DNA from: CAKSIN01 sp964423705
GTDB taxonomy: Bacteria > Bacillota > Clostridia > UMGS1810
Reading direction: 5' to 3'
Length of the DNA: 20,128 bases
Assembly: GCA_964423705.1 (NCBI GenBank)
Contig: CAYRGA010000025.1
Location: 1 to 20,128, forward strand
The notes beneath the pieces are model-generated. The model did not search any database and had not been told where the DNA came from. It worked only from the letters and a program-made list of their open reading frames with translations. Position numbers and translations under genes: made by a program. This document shows positions 1 to 7,064 of this stretch, piece after piece; the stretch's first letter is position 1; the number at the start of each line of letters is the position of its first letter.

Positions 1-558
1 ACTGCTATTTTCTTCATTGTCAGCGGCATCCTCCAATACATAGATTCTTGCTTTTCCGTAGGTTTTATCCTTGATTACGCAAAAGTCTCCTACCTCTGCC
101 GAATTTGCACTGTCACACTCCAAAACGACGATACCGCCGCCGTTTAAGATGCTTCTTTGCTTTATAATGTTCAATATCTCCTCATACAGCCCTGCCTTGT
201 ACGGCGGGTCTAAGAAAATGATATCGTACTTTTTATCGGTTTTCTTAAGAAAGTCGATGCTGTCACCGAAAATGACTTCATAATTACCGCTGAACCGTGC
301 TTTCTGCAGATTCGACTTAATCGTACTGACAGCGTTTGCATTATTGTCCGCAAAGGTACTCCACGCCGCGCCTCGGCTCAATGCCTCTATACCCAGTGCG
401 CCGCTTCCGGCAAACAAATCAAGCACAGCCGCATCATAGACCCTTGAAAAGATAATGTTAAAAACTGCTTCCTTTACTCTGTCGAGCGTAGGTCTGGTAT
501 CCATACCGCACGGACTGTCAAGCTTAAGTCCGCGGAGCTTACCTGAAATAACTCTCAA
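1..558 (-). CDS. rsmD: 16S rRNA (guanine966-N2)-methyltransferase RsmD, 3' end cut by window
   Basis: An open frame of 186 codons runs from a TTG start (558-556) off the left edge with no stop. It begins MRVISGKLRGLKL. A SAM-binding segment LDLFAGSGALGIEAL follows, and later the catalytic motif DPPY inside IIFLDPPYKAG; both are hallmarks of RsmD, which methylates G966 of 16S rRNA in the assembling 30S subunit. The family is about 180-190 residues long, so only a few C-terminal residues can be missing. I chose TTG because GGGAG lies 8 nt upstream and because the family's N-terminal pattern (MRVISGxxRG) starts exactly there. A near-perfect promoter sits about 60 nt upstream. In Firmicutes coaD often follows rsmD, but that part lies outside the window. 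Confidence 0.93.
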   Translation of the reverse strand, partial: MRVISGKLRGLKLDSPCGMDTRPTLDRVKEAVFNIIFSRVYDAAVLDLFAGSGALGIEALSRGAAWSTFADNNANAVSTIKSNLQKARFSGNYEVIFGDSIDFLKKTDKKYDIIFLDPPYKAGLYEEILNIIKQRSILNGGGIVVLECDSANSAEVGDFCVIKDKTYGKARIYVLEDAADNEENSS

Positions 559-619
559 TGCGACCGCTCCCTTTAAATGCTGTAAATGCATAAACAACAT
601 ATACATATACTCATCATTT

Positions 620-648
620 ATTATATAATCAATTAATGTAATTGTCAA
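620..648 (-). promoter_or_regulatory. Sigma-A promoter for rsmD
   Basis: On the minus strand TTGACA (648-643) and TATAAT (625-620) are separated by exactly 17 nt, a full consensus match at both hexamers. The predicted start near 613 leaves a leader of about 55 nt before the TTG start codon of rsmD. Confidence 0.85.
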
Positions 649-762
649 GTACGATTATTGTATTAGCACAGCGATTTTTTAAATTTATTCTTTTTTTGAG
701 CAAAACGTTAAAATTGCATAGCTGCTTTTCGGACATGTATTTAAACTTCTTAGCACAAAATA

Positions 763-802
763 CGGCACTGCGCCTATATAATAAATAATGAGCTCAGTGC
801 CG
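763..802 (-). terminator. Probable terminator after the wal-ybaB operon
   Basis: Read on the minus strand, CGGCACTG (802-795) pairs perfectly with CAGTGCCG (770-763) across a 24-nt A/T-rich loop and is followed by TATTTT. It lies 37 nt past the ybaB stop. The long loop and short interrupted T-run make it weaker than a textbook terminator. The rest of the 559-838 gap holds only the rsmD promoter and A/T-rich sequence. Confidence 0.55.
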
Positions 803-838
803 AAAAACACAAAATTTTATGCTTATTGCCGGCCGTCT

Positions 839-1180
839 TTAGAACAAGCCCGGAATATTCAAGCCGCCTGTAATTGAATTCATTTTTGCGGCGTTGGCAT
901 CATCAACCTTTTTGATTACATCATTTACCGCAGTAAGTATAAGGTCTTCAAGCATTTCCACATCATCCGGGTCAACCGCCTCAGGTTTTATATTTACGGA
1001 AAGCAGTTCCTTCTTTCCGGACATTTTAACGCTTACTGCGCCGCCGCCCGAGCTTGCTTCAAAGTCCGTCTGCTCCATTTCCTCCTGCATTTTCATCATG
1101 TTCTGCTGCATTTTCTGAGCCTGCTTTATCATATTGTTCATATTGCCGCCCATTCCCATAGGTATTCTTGATTTAGCCAT
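839..1180 (-). CDS. ybaB: YbaB/EbfC family nucleoid-associated protein
   Basis: This 113-residue protein has the family's layout: a Met/Gln-rich N-terminal helix (about 15-38, MNNMIKQAQKMQQNMMKMQ), then the conserved ADF-like segment (here TDFEASSGGGAVSV), then the acidic turn LLSVNIKPEAVDPDDVEMLEDL and a final helix with a Gly-rich tail. YbaB forms a dimer of tweezer shape that binds DNA non-specifically and coats the nucleoid. AGGAGG lies 9 nt before the ATG. The gene starts 16 nt after the yycI stop, so it is the last gene of the wal operon here. In most bacteria it sits between dnaX and recR; neither is seen in this window. Confidence 0.93.
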   Translation of the reverse strand: MAKSRIPMGMGGNMNNMIKQAQKMQQNMMKMQEEMEQTDFEASSGGGAVSVKMSGKKELLSVNIKPEAVDPDDVEMLEDLILTAVNDVIKKVDDANAAKMNSITGGLNIPGLF

Positions 1181-1196
1181 TTACACAGTCCTCCTG

Positions 1197-1991
1197 TTAT
1201 TTATTGTTATATGTTCCGTCCGACGCATCATAATAGTAAGTGTTGTTATGATTGTCAGTTATTTTATAGTACGGAAGTGCCGTGGCCGATACGTGCCCGG
1301 AAGTTCCGTACATGGAATCGGATAAATATCCGTATTCGATATTTTTAATCGTAAGCGGTGTGCTTTTTTTGATTTGCTCATTTTCCTTCAAGTCAATCAG
1401 CACCGAGGTTATATACACCATTTCCCGCGATTTTGAATTTGACTTGATGTCTCCTGACTGCGGCGTGTACCATTTACCCGCAATGCTGTACCCGTCCCGA
1501 CTTACATTTACTTTTATACTGCTGTCAAAAAAACAATATTTTTGAACATAGCAGTTCACAGAAAAGTTTTTCCCGTTATCAGTGGTCTTAACATCGGAAA
1601 ACCGCATAAAATCCGTATCAAATCCACATTCGGAAAGCCGCTTTTTCACATCTTTGATTATACCTCGGTTATTTTTTTTGAAGAGTGAATCATCTTTAAA
1701 CTCAGCGGAAAAGCCATCATTTGAAATGACAAAGTTATCATAAAATTTACTGTTTTTAAATTGCTCCGTATATATTACATTCTTCGTTTCGACATTTTTT
1801 AAATTGGCAAGTTTCTTCGGAATGACTGCCTTATCGACAGCTATATCTGCCGAATTTAATATTGCAACCGTATTTTCAATGGTTTTATCATCTATATGAA
1901 ACGACAGGGATGCAATCAACGAAAAAATCAAGTATACATTTATTCCGAGGAACAGTGCAATCAAAAAATTTTTAATTTTTCCCAAATTCAT
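1197..1991 (-). CDS. yycI: YycI-like regulator of WalK
   Basis: The protein has about 264 residues. It has one N-terminal membrane anchor (FLIALFLGINVYLIFSLIASL, given in two parts: FLIALFLGINV then YLIFSLIASL) and an extracytoplasmic region ending in YYYDASDGTYNNK. This layout, the N-terminal sequence like that of B. subtilis YycI, and the position directly after yycH identify the family. YycI and YycH are membrane proteins that bind the WalK kinase and modulate its activity. An in-frame GTG at 2000 would add three residues, but the ATG at 1991 has AGGA about 10 nt upstream and matches where the family starts. Sequence similarity is loose, as is usual for YycI in Clostridia, so the assignment leans on context. 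Confidence 0.75.
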   Translation of the reverse strand: MNLGKIKNFLIALFLGINVYLIFSLIASLSFHIDDKTIENTVAILNSADIAVDKAVIPKKLANLKNVETKNVIYTEQFKNSKFYDNFVISNDGFSAEFKDDSLFKKNNRGIIKDVKKRLSECGFDTDFMRFSDVKTTDNGKNFSVNCYVQKYCFFDSSIKVNVSRDGYSIAGKWYTPQSGDIKSNSKSREMVYITSVLIDLKENEQIKKSTPLTIKNIEYGYLSDSMYGTSGHVSATALPYYKITDNHNNTYYYDASDGTYNNK

Positions 1992-2038
1992 ATTATGCAC
2001 ATCCTATGTTATTTCATTAACGCTTTCAGCGGATTTGT

Positions 2039-3505
2039 TTAATCCTGCCGCATAGAAGCCTGCGACTTTCTATTTTTGGTTATAATCCGTATTTCGTTTT
2101 CGGCAGTTTTCGCTACCCAGCACGGCGCACATACTGTTTTATTGCCGTCGGCAGCGTAGGCAAGATATACATCCGTTATTGTGTCAGACTTGATGCTGTC
2201 TGCCGCCATTAAAATATCAAGCGCCTCTATGACGCTCATATGCTCAACCTCATCATTATTCATTGTGTACCCGTTTACGATTTGCCTGTAAGACACAATG
2301 CGTGAATTTTTCACGGTTATTTCTATAGCATGGTTGATTTTTTCATGAGTATCGGTCTTTGAAAGTCTGCTGACAACCTCCATACCATCCGCATAATAAT
2401 CTATAGTCAGGCTGAAGCTGCCGTCCGAGTCATTTTTCGATATTGACGAAATATTTATATCCATATTATGTGATGTAAGTGCCGTGTCCCATACATTGTT
2501 TACAAATTCGATACAATCTATAAATCTGTCGTAAAATTCCGCCGATGGATTTGTCGCCGATTCAAGAGCTATACCCTTGGTATCGTCCAGCGCACGGTAC
2601 TCCAGCAAGCCGTCGTTATACATTCGTATACTGCCGTAATTCTCCGCAAAGATAATGGAATTATCCGTATCGATGTATTTTTTTATATTTGTGGTATTGA
2701 ATCCGAAGGAGCGCAGTATAGGTATATATAAATCCTTATTTTGGCTTATTTCATCAAAGTAGTTTGTTTTTGTTACCGATGGCGTTATTCCCGAATTAAG
2801 CGGCAATATAACCTGTGGCTCTATAACTATCTTCTGCTCAACGGAATCCTTCTTGGTATCGAAATTAAGCTCAAAGGAATACGGATATTCGCCTACGGAA
2901 GATACCGAATATTCTTCTATTATGTCATTTACGGTGCTTGAATCACTGTTCAAAGTAACATCAACGTATTTGTTGCCGGATTTATCACTTATAAGCATGT
3001 GTGGTGCGCCAGAAGAAGCATCCGACACAATGATAAATTCTCTCATTGACGAAATCCCGAAATCACTTACCGCCGTATCCATAATCGCCGAAAAGGTTTT
3101 GACATCATAAGAAACAGGGTATGCAATATACACCGAGGTGCTTTTCAGTGCTTCCTTCCATTTATCCTTTGATGACTGGGTGAAGGACTTCTCGCCAAGC
3201 CCCGATTTAAGGATGCTTTTAATCCGCGGAAGCATTGTATTGTAATTAACCGAGGTATTTGTATACAATGAGCGCAGTTCGTTATTGTTTACAATGATTT
3301 TCGACGGGTTCGATATATTTTCTTTTGAAAGATAATAAGTTTTTTTAACCTTATCTTCACCCATTGAAAAATAAGATGTTAAATTAGAAAAAAAATTATA
3401 GCCGTCAGGCCATAATTTTTCACTAAACCATTTGTTAATGGTCAATATAATGCTGCTAAATACCAGTAAAACCAAAGCTGCGGTTTTAAGGCTTTCTTTT
3501 TTCAT
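2039..3505 (-). CDS. yycH: YycH-like regulator of WalK
   Basis: This protein has 488 residues. A single N-terminal membrane helix (about 8-24, TAALVLLVFSSIILTI) is followed by the typical YycH segment with a short W-rich stretch (NKWFSEKLWPDGYNF), then a large extracytoplasmic region. The known family is around 450 residues. YycH acts with YycI on WalK, as an inhibitor in Bacillus and as an activator in Staphylococcus. The ATG is preceded by GGGAG at good distance. It lies 37 nt upstream of yycI and 49 nt downstream of a secreted-protein gene, within one minus-strand transcription unit. The C-terminus is basic and polar (NRKSQASMRQD). The role here is inferred from family and neighbourhood. 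Confidence 0.82.
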   Translation of the reverse strand: MKKESLKTAALVLLVFSSIILTINKWFSEKLWPDGYNFFSNLTSYFSMGEDKVKKTYYLSKENISNPSKIIVNNNELRSLYTNTSVNYNTMLPRIKSILKSGLGEKSFTQSSKDKWKEALKSTSVYIAYPVSYDVKTFSAIMDTAVSDFGISSMREFIIVSDASSGAPHMLISDKSGNKYVDVTLNSDSSTVNDIIEEYSVSSVGEYPYSFELNFDTKKDSVEQKIVIEPQVILPLNSGITPSVTKTNYFDEISQNKDLYIPILRSFGFNTTNIKKYIDTDNSIIFAENYGSIRMYNDGLLEYRALDDTKGIALESATNPSAEFYDRFIDCIEFVNNVWDTALTSHNMDINISSISKNDSDGSFSLTIDYYADGMEVVSRLSKTDTHEKINHAIEITVKNSRIVSYRQIVNGYTMNNDEVEHMSVIEALDILMAADSIKSDTITDVYLAYAADGNKTVCAPCWVAKTAENEIRIITKNRKSQASMRQD

Positions 3506-3554
3506 AGCAATCTCCCGTTTTTGATTTTAAAGCAGTTAATTCATAATCGAATTA

Positions 3555-4025
3555 TCAATAGCTTAACAGACTCTGCCACAATGATTTAACATTATCGGAA
3601 ACGCTGCTTTTAAGCAATGTTATCTCCAGTTTAACCGTTTCGATAACTTCGCCGTTTGCCGAAGCTACAACCATTATGTTATTAAGACCGCTTTTAAGCT
3701 CGATGCTCTGCGCATAAAGTCCGCTGGCACCTACCGTAGCTTCAAGAGCCTTACCGTCGGCATACATCTTTTCGTATGTATTTGAGGATGTATTGAGTGA
3801 ATAGAGGGTAACTGTCGTATTAGGCAGTGCCACAGCCGAAATAACGCATATCTTACCTGTTGTGGAAGAGATTATCGATTCGGGATTGCGGATGTCTATA
3901 AGATAATTCGAATTGCCCTCATAATCCTTCGGCAGATTCTCCGATGCTGCCAAGGAAGCTGTCGGTAACAATAAAAGTGTCATAGCAAGTATAAGCGCTG
4001 CCAAATTTTTAATTGTGAATTTCAT
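3555..4025 (-). CDS. Small secreted protein with Ig-like fold, in the wal operon
   Basis: The product has 156 residues. It has a clear signal peptide: positive start MKFTIK, hydrophobic LAALILAMTLLLLP, and a probable cleavage after ASLA. The mature part has alternating beta-type segments (KICVISAVALPNTTVTLY, GLYAQSIELKSGLNNIMVVA, GEVIETVKLEITLL) that resemble bacterial Ig-like repeats; no catalytic residues are evident. I do not recognise a named family. I chose ATG 4025 over an in-frame GTG at 4034, because AAGG lies about 10 nt before the ATG but abuts the GTG. It sits between walK and yycH, where known wal operons have no such gene, and a consensus WalR box precedes it. A role as an extracytoplasmic partner or target of WalK signalling is inference. 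Confidence 0.75.
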   Translation of the reverse strand: MKFTIKNLAALILAMTLLLLPTASLAASENLPKDYEGNSNYLIDIRNPESIISSTTGKICVISAVALPNTTVTLYSLNTSSNTYEKMYADGKALEATVGASGLYAQSIELKSGLNNIMVVASANGEVIETVKLEITLLKSSVSDNVKSLWQSLLSY

Positions 4026-4058
4026 TCTTATCACGCCTTTTAATTATTTTGTAATATT

Positions 4059-4064
4059 ATTATA
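4059..4064 (-). promoter_or_regulatory. -10 element of an internal promoter before the secreted gene
   Basis: TATAAT reads on the minus strand at 4064-4059, about 34 nt upstream of the chosen ATG. No good -35 hexamer stands 16-18 nt upstream (ATATTG is there). A WalR-type box overlaps that position instead, which is the arrangement expected of an activator-dependent promoter. Confidence 0.5.
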
Positions 4065-4074
4065 CTATTTATTT

Positions 4075-4091
4075 ATTACAGCAATATTACA
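4075..4091 (-). promoter_or_regulatory. Consensus WalR (YycF) binding box
   Basis: On the minus strand, 4091-4075 reads TGTAAT-ATTGC-TGTAAT: two perfect copies of the WalR hexamer TGTWAH separated by exactly 5 nt, as defined in Bacillus and Staphylococcus. It ends 10 nt upstream of the TATAAT at 4064 and so covers the -35 region of the secreted-protein gene. walR itself is about 2 kb upstream in the same operon. Confidence 0.7.
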
Positions 4092-4180
4092 CCAGCCTTA
4101 AAATAGTATAACATATGTTAAAAATCAAGCCTACCTAGGACTCAATATTCGCAATGCCGCACGGATCCGGTCGTTTTAGG

Positions 4181-5986
4181 TTAATTTTCTTCATCGTTGA
4201 CGGCGTTAACCATGCCTTCGGAAATAGGCAGTGTTATCGTCACTTCCGTTCCCGAGCCCAAAACGCTCTTAATGTTTATCGTGCCGTCATGAGCCTCGAC
4301 TATCTCCTTCGCAATGGCAAGACCCAGTCCTGTTCCTCCCATTTCACGCGAGCGCGCTTTATCGACACGGTAAAATCTCTCAAAGATATGCTCCAAATCC
4401 TTCTCCGGTATACCGATGCCGTTATCCTTAACCTTTACCGAAATGGAATTATACATATGCATCGTGGTTATCAGCACAGTTCCGTTTTGAGGAGTATATT
4501 TTATTGCATTGGTAATTATGTTTATGAGCACCTGCTCTATTCTGTCGATACTTCCGTAGTACATCGGCAGTTTATTTGTTGGTTCATATATTAGGTTTTG
4601 CTTTTTCTGCTCTGCACTTCTGGAAAGCCTGAATACCAAATCCTTAATCATATCACTGATATCAAAGAACTCCTTCGGCATATCCTTCAAGCTGTAATCC
4701 AGCCTGGACAACAAAAGCAAATCCTTTACCAGACGCGTCATTCTGTCCGTTTCGCTGTTAATCACATTTAAAAACGATGCAAACATGCCGCTGTCGATAT
4801 TATTGTCATTGGTGCTGTCAAGCAGTGTTTCAGCGTAGCTTTTAACCGTCGTGAGCGGCGTGCGCAGCTCATGAGATACATTTGCTATAAATTCCTTTCG
4901 CGCTCTGTCAAGGCGCTGCTGCTCCGTGATATCCTGTATAACCGCTATAAGACCGCCGGTTTTTCCTCCGGTTTCAAAAGGTGCGAAGTGAACATTAAGC
5001 TCGCTTCCGTTCGGTGTGGTTATAATTCTTTCTGTGCTTTTAAATTGCGGCAAATACAGCATCTGTTCCAAAGACAAATCTGTCTGACCGAACAGCAATT
5101 CAAAATTTGCCGCAGACACATCACTGACGCCCAAAAGCTCCTTTGCAGCCGGATTAATGTGAATAATACTGCCGTTATCGCCGAAGGCAAGGACACCGTC
5201 CGTCATGTACAAAAGAATCGTCTCGGATTTATTCTTCTCATTCTGTATTTCGTTTAAAGTGTTTTTTAATTCCTCTGCCATTGTATTGAAAGTATTTGTC
5301 AGCTTACCTATTTCGTCCGAGGAACGCGTTTCTATTTTCTGGTCGAAATCGCCCGCGGCTATACTGCTCGCCTTATTGGTAAGCGACTGTATGGGCAAAA
5401 TAATTGTCTTTGAAAGCAAAATTGAAAATAAGACAGATATTATAAGCCCTATCATAAGTCCCTGAAGCATAATCATAAATATGCCACTGAGAACATCGTC
5501 CGTCTCCTCCTTGGTGTCGCGTATATACACGATGTATTTTACGCTGTCTTTGACAAACACCGGAATGGCGTAATCCATATATCCTGTTCCACTCACAATG
5601 GAATCTCCCGTTGCGCCGCTTATGGCACTTATAATGTTCGGAGATATTTCAAGGCTTTTTGCAAGCTTTGTATTTGTGGTACATTTGTTTATGGTTTTGC
5701 CGTTTGTTCCGTCAAGGAGATACACATTTCTGAAAGAGTCTACACCTATCTGTCCGTTATATACACTTATATTTTTGAAAATTTCTTCGGCGGCTACATT
5801 CGCCTCCGCACTTGCATTTAATTGCTTTTTATAATCCTCGTTAAATACAAGCGACATTAAATTTTTAAATTCATTGTCATAGAAGGTGTCGATGCGGCTT
5901 GTCATAAACGTACCGATTAAAATTATAACCGATACAGTGAGCAAGACAAACATCAACGCTATTTTAAAACTCAGGCTTTTAAACAT
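4181..5986 (-). CDS. walK: Sensor histidine kinase WalK
   Basis: This 601-residue membrane kinase has membrane helix 1 at about 9-28, an extracytoplasmic sensor region at about 29-163, helix 2 at about 167-191, and HAMP at about 192-243 (DEIGKLTNTFNTMAEEL). Then come a PAS domain (about 255-355), the HisKA motif VSHELRTP with phospho-acceptor His372, and a HATPase domain with the N box (NAIKYT), DNGIGIP and GGTGLGLAIAKEIVEAHDG. This domain order and the adjacent walR and yycHI genes identify WalK, which senses cell-wall state and controls wall hydrolase genes. Its ATG comes 3 nt after the walR stop, and its GGAG site lies inside the end of walR, so translation is probably coupled. The sensor region looks like an extracellular PAS-type (Cache-like) domain. 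Confidence 0.93.
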   Translation of the reverse strand: MFKSLSFKIALMFVLLTVSVIILIGTFMTSRIDTFYDNEFKNLMSLVFNEDYKKQLNASAEANVAAEEIFKNISVYNGQIGVDSFRNVYLLDGTNGKTINKCTTNTKLAKSLEISPNIISAISGATGDSIVSGTGYMDYAIPVFVKDSVKYIVYIRDTKEETDDVLSGIFMIMLQGLMIGLIISVLFSILLSKTIILPIQSLTNKASSIAAGDFDQKIETRSSDEIGKLTNTFNTMAEELKNTLNEIQNEKNKSETILLYMTDGVLAFGDNGSIIHINPAAKELLGVSDVSAANFELLFGQTDLSLEQMLYLPQFKSTERIITTPNGSELNVHFAPFETGGKTGGLIAVIQDITEQQRLDRARKEFIANVSHELRTPLTTVKSYAETLLDSTNDNNIDSGMFASFLNVINSETDRMTRLVKDLLLLSRLDYSLKDMPKEFFDISDMIKDLVFRLSRSAEQKKQNLIYEPTNKLPMYYGSIDRIEQVLINIITNAIKYTPQNGTVLITTMHMYNSISVKVKDNGIGIPEKDLEHIFERFYRVDKARSREMGGTGLGLAIAKEIVEAHDGTINIKSVLGSGTEVTITLPISEGMVNAVNDEEN

Positions 5987-5989
5987 TGG

Positions 5990-6679
5990 TTACGCTCCGA
6001 AATAATATCCCACACCGCGCTTTGTCATTATATACGCCGGCAGGCTTGGGTTATCCTCTATCTTTTCACGCAGACGTCTTATAGTAACGTCCACTGTTCT
6101 CTCATCACCGAGAAATTCATAATCCCACACCTTGTTTAAAAGTGTCGCACGGGAGAATATTTTACCCTTTTTGGTTGCAAGGAATTTCAGAAGTTCAAAT
6201 TCACGATAGGTTAGCTCGATGGTTTTACCACGTTTTCTGACCTCATACTTATCTATATCAATCAGAAGGTCGCCGAAATCCAAAACCTCTCCTTCGCCTT
6301 CATCCTTCGAAGCGAACTGTGTACGTCTGAGGTTTGCCTTGACTCTTGCCATAAGCTCTCTAAGCGAAAACGGCTTCGTCATATAATCATCCGCGCCGAG
6401 CTCAAGGCCGAGAATCTTGTCTACCTCTTCCTCACGGGCAGTAAGCATTATTATCGGAACCGATGAGGTTTCACGTATTTTTTTGCACACGGAAAAACCG
6501 TCCTGTTTGGGAAGCATGACATCCAAAAGTATTAAATCCGGTTCCTCGCTTATGGCCTTTTTGACAGCTTCATCACCGTCATATGCCTCAATTACCCTGT
6601 AACCGCTTTTTATTAAATTAACTTTAAGTATTTCAACAATAGGTTTTTCATCATCAACAACTAAAATAAGATTATCCAT
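5990..6679 (-). CDS. walR: Response regulator WalR
   Basis: This is a 229-residue OmpR/PhoB-type regulator. The receiver domain (1-120) has the acidic pair D9-D10, phospho-acceptor D53 in LLDVMLP, T80 in IIMLT and K102 in TKPF. The winged-helix DNA-binding domain (about 130-229) has the recognition helix segment RTVDVTIRRLREKIE and ends in KRGVGYYF. It is the first gene of the operon, 3 nt ahead of walK. WalR activates or represses genes of peptidoglycan turnover by binding paired TGTWAH repeats; one such pair occurs upstream of the secreted-protein gene at 3555-4025. The ATG is preceded by GGAG (about 11 nt). It has a long, hairpin-rich leader. Confidence 0.95.
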   Translation of the reverse strand: MDNLILVVDDEKPIVEILKVNLIKSGYRVIEAYDGDEAVKKAISEEPDLILLDVMLPKQDGFSVCKKIRETSSVPIIMLTAREEEVDKILGLELGADDYMTKPFSLRELMARVKANLRRTQFASKDEGEGEVLDFGDLLIDIDKYEVRKRGKTIELTYREFELLKFLATKKGKIFSRATLLNKVWDYEFLGDERTVDVTIRRLREKIEDNPSLPAYIMTKRGVGYYFGA

Positions 6680-6732
6680 ATTTTCGGTTTCTCCGTTTCA
6701 CCTCTTAATTTAAATCGAAGCAAGCTCCCGCA

Positions 6733-6910
6733 TTATCCGCAAAGGCTTGCGGCATGCGCAGAAAACGACGCCGTATCCGACATTCGGCATACGATTGCAT
6801 TCTCCGTCGAAAGCTTGAAATGCATCCCGCATTCAAAGCCTGCGGAAACATCTGCTCTTATGCTATAAAATATTGCCGTACAACGATAGTCTACGGCAAC
6901 ATATTTATTT
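6733..6910 (-). ncRNA. Structured leader of the walR operon (unclassified RNA)
   Basis: Between the mapped promoter and the walR start lie about 230 nt with no credible gene. On the minus strand they form four separate hairpins. (1) 6899-6892 with 6880-6873: 8 perfect pairs (TTGCCGTA/TACGGCAA), followed by TATTTT. (2) 6839-6829 with 6823-6813: 10 of 11 positions pair around loop GGGAT, extended by six pairs at 6848-6843 with 6806-6801. (3) 6793-6772: 5 plus 4 pairs around a bulge. (4) 6752-6737: CCGCAA/TTGCGG. I recognise no known riboswitch, T-box, 6S or SRP RNA motif. It may be a regulatory leader, an independent RNA or a repetitive palindromic element. Confidence 0.5.
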
Positions 6911-6916
6911 AAATTC

Positions 6917-6945
6917 ATCATAACATACGCAAAATAAAAAGTCAA
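6917..6945 (-). promoter_or_regulatory. Sigma-A promoter of the wal operon
   Basis: On the minus strand TTGACT (6945-6940), a 17-nt spacer, then TATGAT (6922-6917). Each hexamer differs from consensus at one base. The start would be near 6910, giving a leader of about 230 nt before walR. Upstream (6946-7064) I see only a degenerate WalR-like box and A/T-rich sequence with no gene. Confidence 0.75.
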
Positions 6946-7064
6946 GCGGTAACATTACACAGACGTTATGTGCTCGATTTGTAATAATCATCAAAAGCCG
7001 CACATCCATTGGGAAAACTTGCGTATAATATGTGGAATTTTATATATTTAATTTTAAAGCAGCA

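Noticed and set aside
6907..6915. A 9-nt segment able to pair with ATTTAAATT near 6710, which would close the whole walR leader into one structure.
   Set aside because: The predicted transcript start (about 6910) lies inside this segment, so most of the pairing strand would not be transcribed.
6733..6945. A 70-codon open frame on the minus strand upstream of walR.
   Set aside because: Its TTG start is the -35 hexamer of the wal promoter, it has no ribosome site, and its sequence is explained by strong hairpins.
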